Of a stretch of DNA of 13,156 nt, positions 6,543 through 13,156 are shown piece after piece. The DNA is taken from assembly GCA_009775605.1 (NCBI GenBank), contig VSPV01000069.1, positions 1 through 13,156 of the forward strand, written 5' to 3'. The translations under genes and the position numbers were made by a program. Numbering within the stretch: the first letter of the stretch is position 1; every line of letters begins with the position of its first letter. Below the pieces are notes generated by a model. It was not told the origin of the DNA. It ran no database searches and saw only the letters and a program-made list of their open reading frames with translations. This DNA is from Paramuribaculum sp. (lineage in GTDB: Bacteria; Bacteroidota; Bacteroidia; Bacteroidales; Muribaculaceae).

Positions 6543-7535
6543 TTATTTTTCGAACGACGATTTCTCCGGCAATATCTTATTAAGTGCAGCATTTATCTGT
6601 TTCTTTGCCGTTTCATAAGGAGTTTCGCCGTCCTCGCCTAAACAAATAATCTTTTTCTTCTGGCGTTCAATAATTTTCACTATCTTCGGCAAAGAGGCCT
6701 CTGATATTAAAATGTTTATGCCGTCTTTTTCCACATTAAACGGAACAAAGTTTCCCTTTGCCAGTTGCCAATACCGAAGCACCCATGGACACACGTCAGT
6801 GATGCTCCGGTATCGTGTGGCTGTAGTACGAAGCATCACCTCCTCATGCCGTTCCCAGACTTCCTCAAAAGTGGATTTAAGAAAAACTTGCGGAAGGTGA
6901 TGGCAGTAAAAACCTGTAAAACGGGGCCATGGTAATAAAAACAGAGTGCGCAGCAATTTGGTCCCCGCATGGGGAGAAAACCATTTCCAAAAATGCTTGC
7001 GTATCATCTCATGTTTTTTAAACGATGAATTTATGACACATAAGTTATTATACTCCTTATGTATAAAAGGGATGATGGGAACTATAACGTTGAATGCCGC
7101 TTTATCACATGGCAGCCCCTTTTTGAAGAATCTTTCCGGCTCCACCTTGTCAATCAAAAATATGTCATCATCGAATAAAACGAAATGCTCGGCCAATCCA
7201 TCTATGCGGTGCAGGTTCAACGCTATGGGGCGCGCACTGAATGTGGGAAGATACTCGGCCGGAATATAATCCGAATGCTTCACGAAGTGTAGTTTGGGCG
7301 CATTCAGATTCAGCCAGTCGGGTATCTGCCCGCAGGATATAAGATGGACCTTGTTCACCCACGGGGCAAACTTCTCGACACCCCGGAACCAGTAGCGCAG
7401 GTTTTCCCAATTCCGGTAGCGTTCTACTCGAATGTCATTCATACTATGATCTTGAGGGAGATAAGCATTAAACTCTTTCTGCCATTCCGGATCATTGCTA
7501 TCCACCCATGTCACTACAAAATCTATTTTTTCCAT
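6543..7535 (-). CDS. Stealth-family capsular polysaccharide phosphotransferase
   Basis: This is a 330-residue cytoplasmic or peripheral membrane enzyme of the Stealth family, known to transfer hexose-1-phosphate to make phosphodiester-linked glycans. Conserved region 1 is IDFVVTWVDSNDPEWQ (residues 4-19). Region 2 spans about residues 39-127, from RYRNWENLRYWFRGVEKFAPW through PEYLP-like and ending FVLFDDDIFL. Region 3 contains the HHLPQVFLKSTFEEVWERH segment and region 4 is near the C-terminus. In region 2 the usual S-x-AIE stretch reads SARPIALNLHRI, so one Glu often seen there is Ala. It starts 15 nt after the GT4 stop and ends 17 nt before wbpB. Base composition is AT-rich like the GT4 gene. 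The donor and acceptor sugars cannot be read from sequence. Confidence 0.92.
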   Translation of the reverse strand: MEKIDFVVTWVDSNDPEWQKEFNAYLPQDHSMNDIRVERYRNWENLRYWFRGVEKFAPWVNKVHLISCGQIPDWLNLNAPKLHFVKHSDYIPAEYLPTFSARPIALNLHRIDGLAEHFVLFDDDIFLIDKVEPERFFKKGLPCDKAAFNVIVPIIPFIHKEYNNLCVINSSFKKHEMIRKHFWKWFSPHAGTKLLRTLFLLPWPRFTGFYCHHLPQVFLKSTFEEVWERHEEVMLRTTATRYRSITDVCPWVLRYWQLAKGNFVPFNVEKDGINILISEASLPKIVKIIERQKKKIICLGEDGETPYETAKKQINAALNKILPEKSSFEK

Positions 7536-7550
7536 GTCCTCTTTGCAATC

Positions 7551-8753
7551 TCAATTTCTTCCATTAACAATCAATGGAGTCTTTTCCTCGCATAAACGGT
7601 TTATCATTTCCATTTCTATTTGAACTCTTTCCTCCCAAGAAGGCCATGTTGCGATTGTCTTTCTTGCTTCCAATCCCAATCGGGTAATCAGACCGGGGTC
7701 TGAAAGAAGTTTTATTATCGCGTCTTTCAGTTCTTCATACGTTTTTATCACTATTCCATTTTTCCCATCTTTGATTAATTCACGAGTAGCGCCCCGATCC
7801 AAGGCAATCACACATTTCCCACAACTCATTGCCTCAAAAACCGGATTAGAAAGACTGCTGATACTATTCATACTAATAAATATATCAGCAACGCTCTGAT
7901 ATCTGAATATATCTTTATGGTAGATTGCACCAACAAAACTTATACGATGAGAAATTCCCAACTGAGATGCCTTTGTTTCCAGCTCATTCCGTTTCAAACC
8001 ATCGCCAACAACAACTAATCGTGTATCGGGTAAGATTTTCGACACCTCATGGAACGCGTCTATTATCTTATCGACATTTTTGGAACTGACAAGCCGAGAT
8101 ACAGATAGCAAAAGTTTTTCATTGTTTGGAGCAAGTTCTTTGTATAACCGATTGTCTCTTTCAAGAGTTTCCGCTTTATCGATTCCATTACGAAGAAATG
8201 CTATTTTATCAGGAGATACGCCTCTCTTTAGCGCATACTCATACCCATTTGAGCCGTCGTCTGTAATGATATATAAATCTGTAGGATACCAAAAAGCGGA
8301 CTTACGCACTAAATCAGGATGGCCGGGAGCACTTGGCATTCCAATACCATAAAATTTCGAAACATATTTTACTTTAAATATTTTTGAAAGCAAGTATCCC
8401 ACAAAAGCCAAATAATAAGAATGGCAACAGACAAGAACCACATTCCTGTTTTTCGCCATTCTTATAGCATGATAAAGAAAAAGCGGATAAATTATGGGGA
8501 AATAAATAAACAGCATATATAGTCTTGTATAGGCGAAACCCGTCTTAGTAAACGGGTCGTTTATTTTAACGACTTTTATCCCCGGTTCGGAATCGTCCGG
8601 ACTTGCATAAGGACTATTGGTTATATAGATATTGTCATATCCATTTTTTACCAACCCCTGTAGAGGCAGATAAGTGGAAACTCTTCCTTTACCTTTCCCC
8701 ATATTCTGAATGGGAAAAGGGGCAATATGTATGATAGTTTTCTTTTTCATCAT
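7551..8753 (-). CDS. GT4-family glycosyltransferase (GT-B fold)
   Basis: This is a 400-residue glycosyltransferase adding a sugar from a nucleotide donor during repeat-unit assembly at the inner membrane face. The N-terminal acceptor domain begins IIHIAPFPIQNMGKGKGRVS and contains a hydrophobic stretch near residues 80-100 suited to membrane association. The C-terminal donor domain has LLLSVSRLVSSKNVDKIIDAF, VVVGDGLKRNELE, and the signature SNPVFEAMSCGKCVIALD with a following RELI, as in GT4 enzymes. The start at 8753 gives an ATGA overlap with the flippase stop; the open frame continues to 9074 but that extension lies inside the flippase gene and shows no family similarity. The coding sequence is markedly AT-rich (for example 8101-8160 is 33% GC), unlike the flanking sugar-synthesis genes. 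The transferred sugar is unknown. Confidence 0.93.
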   Translation of the reverse strand: MMKKKTIIHIAPFPIQNMGKGKGRVSTYLPLQGLVKNGYDNIYITNSPYASPDDSEPGIKVVKINDPFTKTGFAYTRLYMLFIYFPIIYPLFLYHAIRMAKNRNVVLVCCHSYYLAFVGYLLSKIFKVKYVSKFYGIGMPSAPGHPDLVRKSAFWYPTDLYIITDDGSNGYEYALKRGVSPDKIAFLRNGIDKAETLERDNRLYKELAPNNEKLLLSVSRLVSSKNVDKIIDAFHEVSKILPDTRLVVVGDGLKRNELETKASQLGISHRISFVGAIYHKDIFRYQSVADIFISMNSISSLSNPVFEAMSCGKCVIALDRGATRELIKDGKNGIVIKTYEELKDAIIKLLSDPGLITRLGLEARKTIATWPSWEERVQIEMEMINRLCEEKTPLIVNGRN

Positions 8754-10018
8754 GGCATCTTTCTTAGAATATGAAACACAAGGATAATGGAGAGAATATA
8801 TTGAACTGTAAGGGCGAGACTGTAACTGACAATGGTATTGGCGACAGAGAGACTGCAGAAATAGGAAATGACGAGACATAGCGTTACAATCACTATTCGT
8901 GACACTTCGAGCCAGAACAAGAGTTTCTGCTGTTCGAACACATTGAATATGCCGTCGCTTATAGGGCTGTAAACAAACCTGAAGACCAGATAGAGGCACA
9001 AATAGCGGGCGTAAATTCCCGATTGAGCCCATTCGTGGCCAAAGAAAGTTCTGAATATCCAAGGCCCGAAGCAAATGACAAGCGTGAAAGGGATAATGCT
9101 AACTGCAAGCAACCGGATCATTATCCTTCCGGTAAGTGCCGCTATCTCCGGACTGTTTTTCCTCCCTAACAATGCTATTTCACCGTAAAACGCTTTTCCT
9201 ACAGATGTACATACAATCCCGACAGGTACTGACAGCATGCTGATTGCCAGACTGATCAGCCCGGTGACGCTGGCCCCATATTGCCATGCGAAATAAAGAA
9301 CAGGAATACTTCCAGAGGCATTTTGAAGAATCTGGGAAGGGAGTCTGTATGACGGGAATTCGATATATCGTTTGAGTATAAAACGGATTCTTCCGGGCGT
9401 CACTTTGCGTACGTTGTCTTTAAGCCGGTTCCAGTAATTGCGGATGTATAATGAAAGCCCTCCGCTTCCTGCAAGGATGTTGCCTATCAGCAACCCTACT
9501 ATGTTAAAATGCAACAGGCCGAGACCTATCTTGGTCAATGCTCCGATGATTTTCTGAACAACGGTAACTTTCGCTATGATTGAAAAGTCGCGGTAACGGA
9601 TGGAGTAATATGACAATGCGTCAGCCAATCCGGAAAATAAAAATGCCAAAGGAATAAAATACCAGAAGGAATCTATGGCCTCGGAAGAGAAGAGTGAGAG
9701 AATCTGTGAATGGTACAGAAATAAAGAGGCAGCGAGTATTACGGTATTGACTGCGAGTATGAGGAGACATGCCGCCAACGCATTGATACCCACAGTCTCA
9801 TTGGGATGCAATGGAATGGCGACCGTGTATTTAAACGTACAGAATGGATAAAACAAGGCACATAATGAAGCAAAGACCGCAAGCATCCCGAAGTCAGACG
9901 ACGTGTAAAGGCGTGTGACTATCGGCGCTGCCATAAAACCTATGGCTCTGCCGATGCCCTCTCCCGATATGAGTTTCAGGATGTTTCTGACGAGTCTATT
10001 TTCTACGCCTGCTTCCAT
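8750..10018 (-). CDS. Wzx-like polysaccharide repeat-unit flippase
   Basis: This is a 422-residue, strongly hydrophobic inner-membrane protein of the polysaccharide-export (Wzx/MATE-like, MVF) superfamily. It would flip the lipid-linked repeat unit to the periplasmic face. The N-terminus LVRNILKLISGEGIGRAIGF followed by APIVTRLYTSSDFGMLAVF is typical of this group. About a dozen membrane segments alternate with short basic loops, such as YSIRYRDFS. The length of about 420 residues is usual. It starts 15 nt after wbpE and its TGA overlaps the glycosyltransferase ATG by 4 bp. Wzx proteins vary too much to name the substrate from sequence; the context suggests a diacetamido-uronic acid containing unit. 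Confidence 0.92.
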   Translation of the reverse strand: MEAGVENRLVRNILKLISGEGIGRAIGFMAAPIVTRLYTSSDFGMLAVFASLCALFYPFCTFKYTVAIPLHPNETVGINALAACLLILAVNTVILAASLFLYHSQILSLFSSEAIDSFWYFIPLAFLFSGLADALSYYSIRYRDFSIIAKVTVVQKIIGALTKIGLGLLHFNIVGLLIGNILAGSGGLSLYIRNYWNRLKDNVRKVTPGRIRFILKRYIEFPSYRLPSQILQNASGSIPVLYFAWQYGASVTGLISLAISMLSVPVGIVCTSVGKAFYGEIALLGRKNSPEIAALTGRIMIRLLAVSIIPFTLVICFGPWIFRTFFGHEWAQSGIYARYLCLYLVFRFVYSPISDGIFNVFEQQKLLFWLEVSRIVIVTLCLVISYFCSLSVANTIVSYSLALTVQYILSIILVFHILRKMP

Positions 10019-10033
10019 TATCGCTTCGCCTGT

Positions 10034-11155
10034 CTATACAAAGTTTTTGATAGCGTTGCAGACCCTATCGATTTCACCCAAAGAGATATAGGGATGAATG
10101 GGAAGAGAAAGAACAATGTCGCATAATTGACAAGTGACCGGGCAGTCTGCCTCAGGAATGGACTGATTCCTGTACGCTGTCTGGCAATGCATTGGAGTGG
10201 GATAGTAGACCATCGACGGGATTCCTTGCTCTTCAAGGTATGCCTGCAATCCGTCACGTTCGGCCCTGCCATCAAGCCTGACGGTATATTGTGCCCAGCT
10301 TGACAGGTAGCCGTCAGGGACAACCGGGGTTTCCACAATGTCGGCCAGCCGGGCAGTATACTCTGCGGCAACATTGTTGATGGCCGCGAGTTCTCCGTCA
10401 AATGCACTAAGCTTGACCTGAAGTATGGCAGCCTGAATTGTATCCAGACGCGAGTTCATCCCGATACGTACATTGTCGTATTTTGACGAGCCTTTACCAT
10501 GCATACGGTAGGAATCCATCAGCGCGGCCCATTCGTCGTTGTCGGTGAAACATGCACCTCCGTCGCCATAACATCCGAGCGGCTTGCCGGGAAAAAATGA
10601 AGTTGTTGAGATGTCACCGAAAGAACAGCTGCGTTTGCCATTGATTGCTCCACCAAACCCTTGTGCTCCGTCTTCAAGTATCAGCAAACCGTATTGGCCT
10701 GCAATCTTGCGGATGGCAGGATAATCTGCGGGAAGCCCGAACAGGTCAACTGCGATGATTACTTTAGGGGCCAATTCTCCTCTGCGCAAGGTCTGCCGGA
10801 TTTTTTTCTCAAGATCCGCAGGATCGATATTGAAAGTGGCGCTGTCCACATCGACAAAAACAGGGGTCGCGCCCTCCAATGAGACCGCTTCTGCCGTGGA
10901 AAAGAACGTGAAATCAGGGACAAACACCGCATCTCCCTTTCCGACACCCCATGCTTTCAGGGCAAGCGTCAAAGCATCAGTGCCGCTCGCACATGATATG
11001 CAATGTCTCGTCCCTACATACGCGGCAAGCTCTTTTTCAAGGTCTTTCACCTGCGGCCCCATTATATAGGCACCCGAGGCCACCGCGTCGAGTATGGCCT
11101 TGTCCATGTCGGCTTTCAGAAGCTGATACTGCTGTTTTAAATCCTTGAATCGCAT
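10034..11155 (-). CDS. wbpE: PLP-dependent UDP-sugar C3 aminotransferase, WbpE type (DegT/DnrJ/EryC1)
   Basis: This is a 373-residue aminotransferase that should convert UDP-3-keto-GlcNAcA to the 3-amino sugar, using glutamate. The N-terminus MRFKDLKQQYQLLKADMDKAI and ASGAYIMGPQVKDLEKELA are typical of the WbpE/WlbC group. The cofactor-binding stretch CISCASGTDALTLAL, the Asp-Gly pair in LILEDGAQGFGG and the Schiff-base lysine K191 in FFPGKPLGCYGDGG are all present. GMNSRLDTIQAAIL and the C-terminal SLPIHPYISLGEIDRV complete the family pattern. It starts 2 nt after wbpD and is followed 15 nt later by the flippase. Other DegT enzymes act on other keto sugars; the WbpA, WbpB and WbpD partners make this substrate assignment likely. 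Confidence 0.93.
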   Translation of the reverse strand: MRFKDLKQQYQLLKADMDKAILDAVASGAYIMGPQVKDLEKELAAYVGTRHCISCASGTDALTLALKAWGVGKGDAVFVPDFTFFSTAEAVSLEGATPVFVDVDSATFNIDPADLEKKIRQTLRRGELAPKVIIAVDLFGLPADYPAIRKIAGQYGLLILEDGAQGFGGAINGKRSCSFGDISTTSFFPGKPLGCYGDGGACFTDNDEWAALMDSYRMHGKGSSKYDNVRIGMNSRLDTIQAAILQVKLSAFDGELAAINNVAAEYTARLADIVETPVVPDGYLSSWAQYTVRLDGRAERDGLQAYLEEQGIPSMVYYPTPMHCQTAYRNQSIPEADCPVTCQLCDIVLSLPIHPYISLGEIDRVCNAIKNFV

Positions 11156-11157
11156 GG

Positions 11158-11724
11158 TCAGATTTTTTTCTGCAGATTATCTCTGTCAAGTCTATATTCT
11201 CTTCCGCACGGGCATTTCAAGGTCTCGTCGAGCCGCTTACCGCATTCACACACCCATCCTATCTGCCGGGCAGGCACACCGGCCACAAGCGCATAATCCT
11301 TGACATCTTCAGTCACAACAGCACCGGCACCGACCATGGCACTTCGGCCTACGGTGTGACCGCATATAACGGTACAGTTCGCTCCTAACGAAGCACCCTC
11401 CTTGATAAGTGTTTTAGCATATACACCATGCACAGGGAAATGCGCACGCGGAGTCAATACGTTAGTAAACACACATGACGGGCCACAAAATACATTATCT
11501 TCAATCTCAACGCCCTCATACACCGACACATTGTTCTGAATACGAACACCGTTACCGATTCTGACATTGTTGCCGACATTCACGTTCTGCCCAAGGGAAC
11601 AGTCGCGTCCTATCGCCGCCCCGGCCTGCACATGACAGAAGTGCCATATTTTCGTCCCCTCTCCAATAATGGCACCTTCATCAACGTAACATGACGGATG
11701 TACAAAGAAACTCCTGTCTTCCAT
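11158..11724 (-). CDS. wbpD: UDP-3-amino-sugar N-acetyltransferase, WbpD/WlbB type
   Basis: This is a 188-residue hexapeptide acyltransferase that should N-acetylate the 3-amino group and complete UDP-2,3-diacetamido-2,3-dideoxyglucuronate. The left-handed beta helix starts at VHPSCYVDEGAIIGEGTKIW and continues through QNVNVGNNVRIGNGVRIQNN, VYEGVEIEDNVFCGPSCVF, the loop PRAHFPVHGVYAKTLIKEGA, and VICGHTVGRSAMVGAGAVVT. The C-terminus carries C159, C161, C171 and C173 as two CxCG pairs, a small zinc-ribbon-like tail found in this subgroup. Length is close to that of known WbpD enzymes (about 190). It starts 9 nt after wbpA and stops 2 nt before wbpE, so the three genes are tightly coupled. Confidence 0.92.
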   Translation of the reverse strand: MEDRSFFVHPSCYVDEGAIIGEGTKIWHFCHVQAGAAIGRDCSLGQNVNVGNNVRIGNGVRIQNNVSVYEGVEIEDNVFCGPSCVFTNVLTPRAHFPVHGVYAKTLIKEGASLGANCTVICGHTVGRSAMVGAGAVVTEDVKDYALVAGVPARQIGWVCECGKRLDETLKCPCGREYRLDRDNLQKKI

Positions 11725-11733
11725 ATCAGATGA

Positions 11734-13059
11734 TTAAAGAGTTTCAATATTGCTCCGGTCAGCGAGATTTCCGGTTGCATTCCTGATATCGAAAACGGCC
11801 TTGGCATGACGCCTTACGAATTCGTAATCCAGACCATCATAGGAGGGGGGGGTAGTAACCACCACTAAATCAGCGTTTTGCACGAGGAAATCCGTCAATT
11901 TATCCTCACCTTCATATACCTTACCCTTATAACGGCAGCGGGATACACACGGATCGTAGAATACGGTATCGGCACCCTTAGCACGCAACTTGTCGATGAT
12001 ACGAAGCGAGGGGGACTCACGGCAATCATCGGAACCCTCCTTATAAGCGATGCCGAGTATAAGGATTCGTGAGCCTTTGACAGATTTGTCGAAGCGACGG
12101 CTGAGAATCTCTTCAATACGGTCGACACAGTATCCGGGCATACTGTCATTGACCTCCATCGAAGCATCTATCACCGAAAAGCGGAAGTCATGTCCGGCAG
12201 CCTTATAATTCAAATATACAGGATCGACGGGAATGCAATGTCCGCCTAATCCAGGACCGGGATAAAACGGGGCGAAACCGAACGGCTTGGTTTTTGCCGC
12301 CTCTATCACCTCCCAGACGTCCACCCCCATTTTATTGCAGAAAATGGCAAATTCGTTGATCAGTCCCACGTTGACATTGCGGTAGGAATTCTCAAGCATC
12401 TTGGCCATTTCCGCTACAGCAGGAGAGGAGACCCGGAACACCTTGTTATCCAACACAGCCTCATACATGGCTGCAATAAGTTCGCCGGCATCATTGCCGA
12501 TCGCCCCCACTACTTTGGGAATATTCCTGATGTTATAGATTGTGTTTCCCGGATCAAGACGCTCGGGAGAGAAGCCGAGATAGAAGTCTTCGCCACATTT
12601 CATGCCCGAGGATTCGAGAATCGGTTTCACAAGCTCCTCAGTAGTGCCGGGATACGATGTCGATTCAATGACAATAATCATACCCTTGCGTAAATGATCC
12701 GCAATGGATTTAACCGCTGCCTCAAGACAACTTAGGTCAGGCTGGCGCATTTCATCAAGCGGCGTGGGCACGCAGACGGCAATAAAATCGGTATTGCGGA
12801 TTTCGCTGAAATCGGTAGTGGCGGCAAGCAAGCCTTTATCAACCAGCGTTTTCAAATCATCCCCGGCTACATCTCTTATATAGCTTAATCCCTGGTTTAC
12901 CGAATTGACCTTTTCTTTTTTAACATCAAATCCTATAGTCCGGAAGCCGGCTTTAGCCATTTCAACTGCCAGCGGCAATCCCACATAGCCAAGCCCAATA
13001 ACTCCGGTCACAATTTCCCTATCAGCAATTTTATTTAAAAGTCTTTCTCTGATATTCAT
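11734..13059 (-). CDS. wbpA: UDP-GlcNAc 6-dehydrogenase, WbpA type
   Basis: This is a 441-residue NAD-dependent nucleotide-sugar dehydrogenase expected to oxidise C6 of UDP-GlcNAc to UDP-GlcNAcA, the first step of the diacetamido-uronic acid route. The N-terminal Rossmann motif is VIGLGYVGLPLAVEMA, followed by FIAVCVPTPLDE and ESTSYPGTTEELV. The middle domain carries SPERLDPGN and the catalytic C275 in PGLGGHCIPVDP. The C-terminal UDP-binding domain has LILGIAYKEGSDDCRESPSL. By sequence alone it could act on UDP-ManNAc (WecC type); the adjacent wbpD and wbpE and the downstream wbpB favour WbpA. It is the first gene of the operon visible here. A run of eight C residues lies near its 3' end. 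Confidence 0.93.
   Translation of the reverse strand: MNIRERLLNKIADREIVTGVIGLGYVGLPLAVEMAKAGFRTIGFDVKKEKVNSVNQGLSYIRDVAGDDLKTLVDKGLLAATTDFSEIRNTDFIAVCVPTPLDEMRQPDLSCLEAAVKSIADHLRKGMIIVIESTSYPGTTEELVKPILESSGMKCGEDFYLGFSPERLDPGNTIYNIRNIPKVVGAIGNDAGELIAAMYEAVLDNKVFRVSSPAVAEMAKMLENSYRNVNVGLINEFAIFCNKMGVDVWEVIEAAKTKPFGFAPFYPGPGLGGHCIPVDPVYLNYKAAGHDFRFSVIDASMEVNDSMPGYCVDRIEEILSRRFDKSVKGSRILILGIAYKEGSDDCRESPSLRIIDKLRAKGADTVFYDPCVSRCRYKGKVYEGEDKLTDFLVQNADLVVVTTPPSYDGLDYEFVRRHAKAVFDIRNATGNLADRSNIETL
11845..11852. repeat. C8 homopolymer in wbpA coding strand
   Basis: The plus strand shows eight consecutive G bases. In the wbpA frame they encode part of Thr-Pro-Pro (ACC CCC CCC) around residue 403. Slippage here would frameshift the enzyme and alter roughly its last 40 residues. 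Confidence 0.85.
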
Positions 13060-13156
13060 TAGGTTTCTTGCGTTGTTTATAATGTCGGAGATCGGCTTGC
13101 CACAAAAACTTCACAGACCGCCTCTTTCGTCCATTCCTGCATATGCAACATTAACC
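13060..13156 (-). other. Leader region upstream of wbpA, possible tail of an upstream gene
   Basis: These 97 bases precede the wbpA ATG on the minus strand. I see no convincing TAnnTTTG box. One minus-strand frame is open from the window edge to a TAA at 13079-13077 and reads, at its end, EAVCEVFVASRSPTL. That is about 26 codons, short enough to be open by chance, so I cannot say whether it is the end of an upstream gene such as a locus regulator. The operon promoter is probably outside the window. Confidence 0.2.

Noticed and set aside
8754..9074. N-terminal extension of the GT4 glycosyltransferase frame
   Set aside because: It overlaps the flippase coding sequence, shows no glycosyltransferase similarity, and the ATGA overlap at 8750-8753 with a typical GT4 N-terminus defines the start.
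10018..10407. 129-codon minus-strand frame in another phase over wbpE
   Set aside because: It lies within the wbpE 3' half and has no family features.
13060..13156. Invertible or canonical promoter in front of wbpA
   Set aside because: No inverted repeats and no convincing TAnnTTTG with a -33 partner were found in these 97 bases.

Overview
The window looks like a chromosomal segment from an anaerobic gut-type Bacteroidales bacterium, perhaps Muribaculaceae or Bacteroidaceae. The reasons are a TTG-N20-TAACTTTG promoter of the Bacteroidetes type, A/T-rich leaders in place of clear Shine-Dalgarno sites, a DUF1349 secreted protein, an Hcp with the CX2CX8CX5C cluster, and the style of the surface-polysaccharide genes. 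The family assignment is inference.

Left part (1-3081): a three-gene minus-strand unit runs from a maltose/galactoside-type O-acetyltransferase, through a secreted DUF1349 protein coupled to it by an ATGA overlap, to a VOC-fold protein. A LuxR-type regulator is transcribed divergently from it. Then come a short GC-rich double-hairpin element and a minus-strand DUF488 (YeaO-like) gene.

Middle (3082-5547): a plus-strand operon encodes a small cupin and the hybrid cluster protein Hcp (nitric oxide/hydroxylamine detoxification). It is preceded by two abutting inverted repeats and closed by a strong hairpin. Next to the hairpin lies the decayed 3' end of an AraC-family regulator gene.

Right part (5548-13059): seven tightly packed minus-strand genes form one surface-polysaccharide operon. 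In transcription order they are a UDP-GlcNAc 6-dehydrogenase (WbpA type), a hexapeptide N-acetyltransferase (WbpD type), a PLP aminotransferase (WbpE type), a Wzx-like flippase, a GT4 glycosyltransferase, a Stealth-family sugar-phosphate transferase and a UDP-GlcNAcA 3-dehydrogenase (WbpB type). The four Wbp-type enzymes make a complete route from UDP-GlcNAc to UDP-2,3-diacetamido-2,3-dideoxyglucuronic acid. The flippase, glycosyltransferase and Stealth enzyme would build and export a glycan containing that sugar, probably with phosphodiester links. No Wzy polymerase, initiating transferase or C2-epimerase (WbpI type) is in the window, so the locus probably continues past 13156.

I saw no tRNA, rRNA, CRISPR array, insertion sequence or integrase. 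No clearly undescribed system is present. The most notable points are the complete diacetamido-uronic acid pathway split around a Stealth/GT4 core, the AraC remnant, the candidate operator in front of cupin-hcp, and an in-frame tandem duplication in the acetyltransferase.
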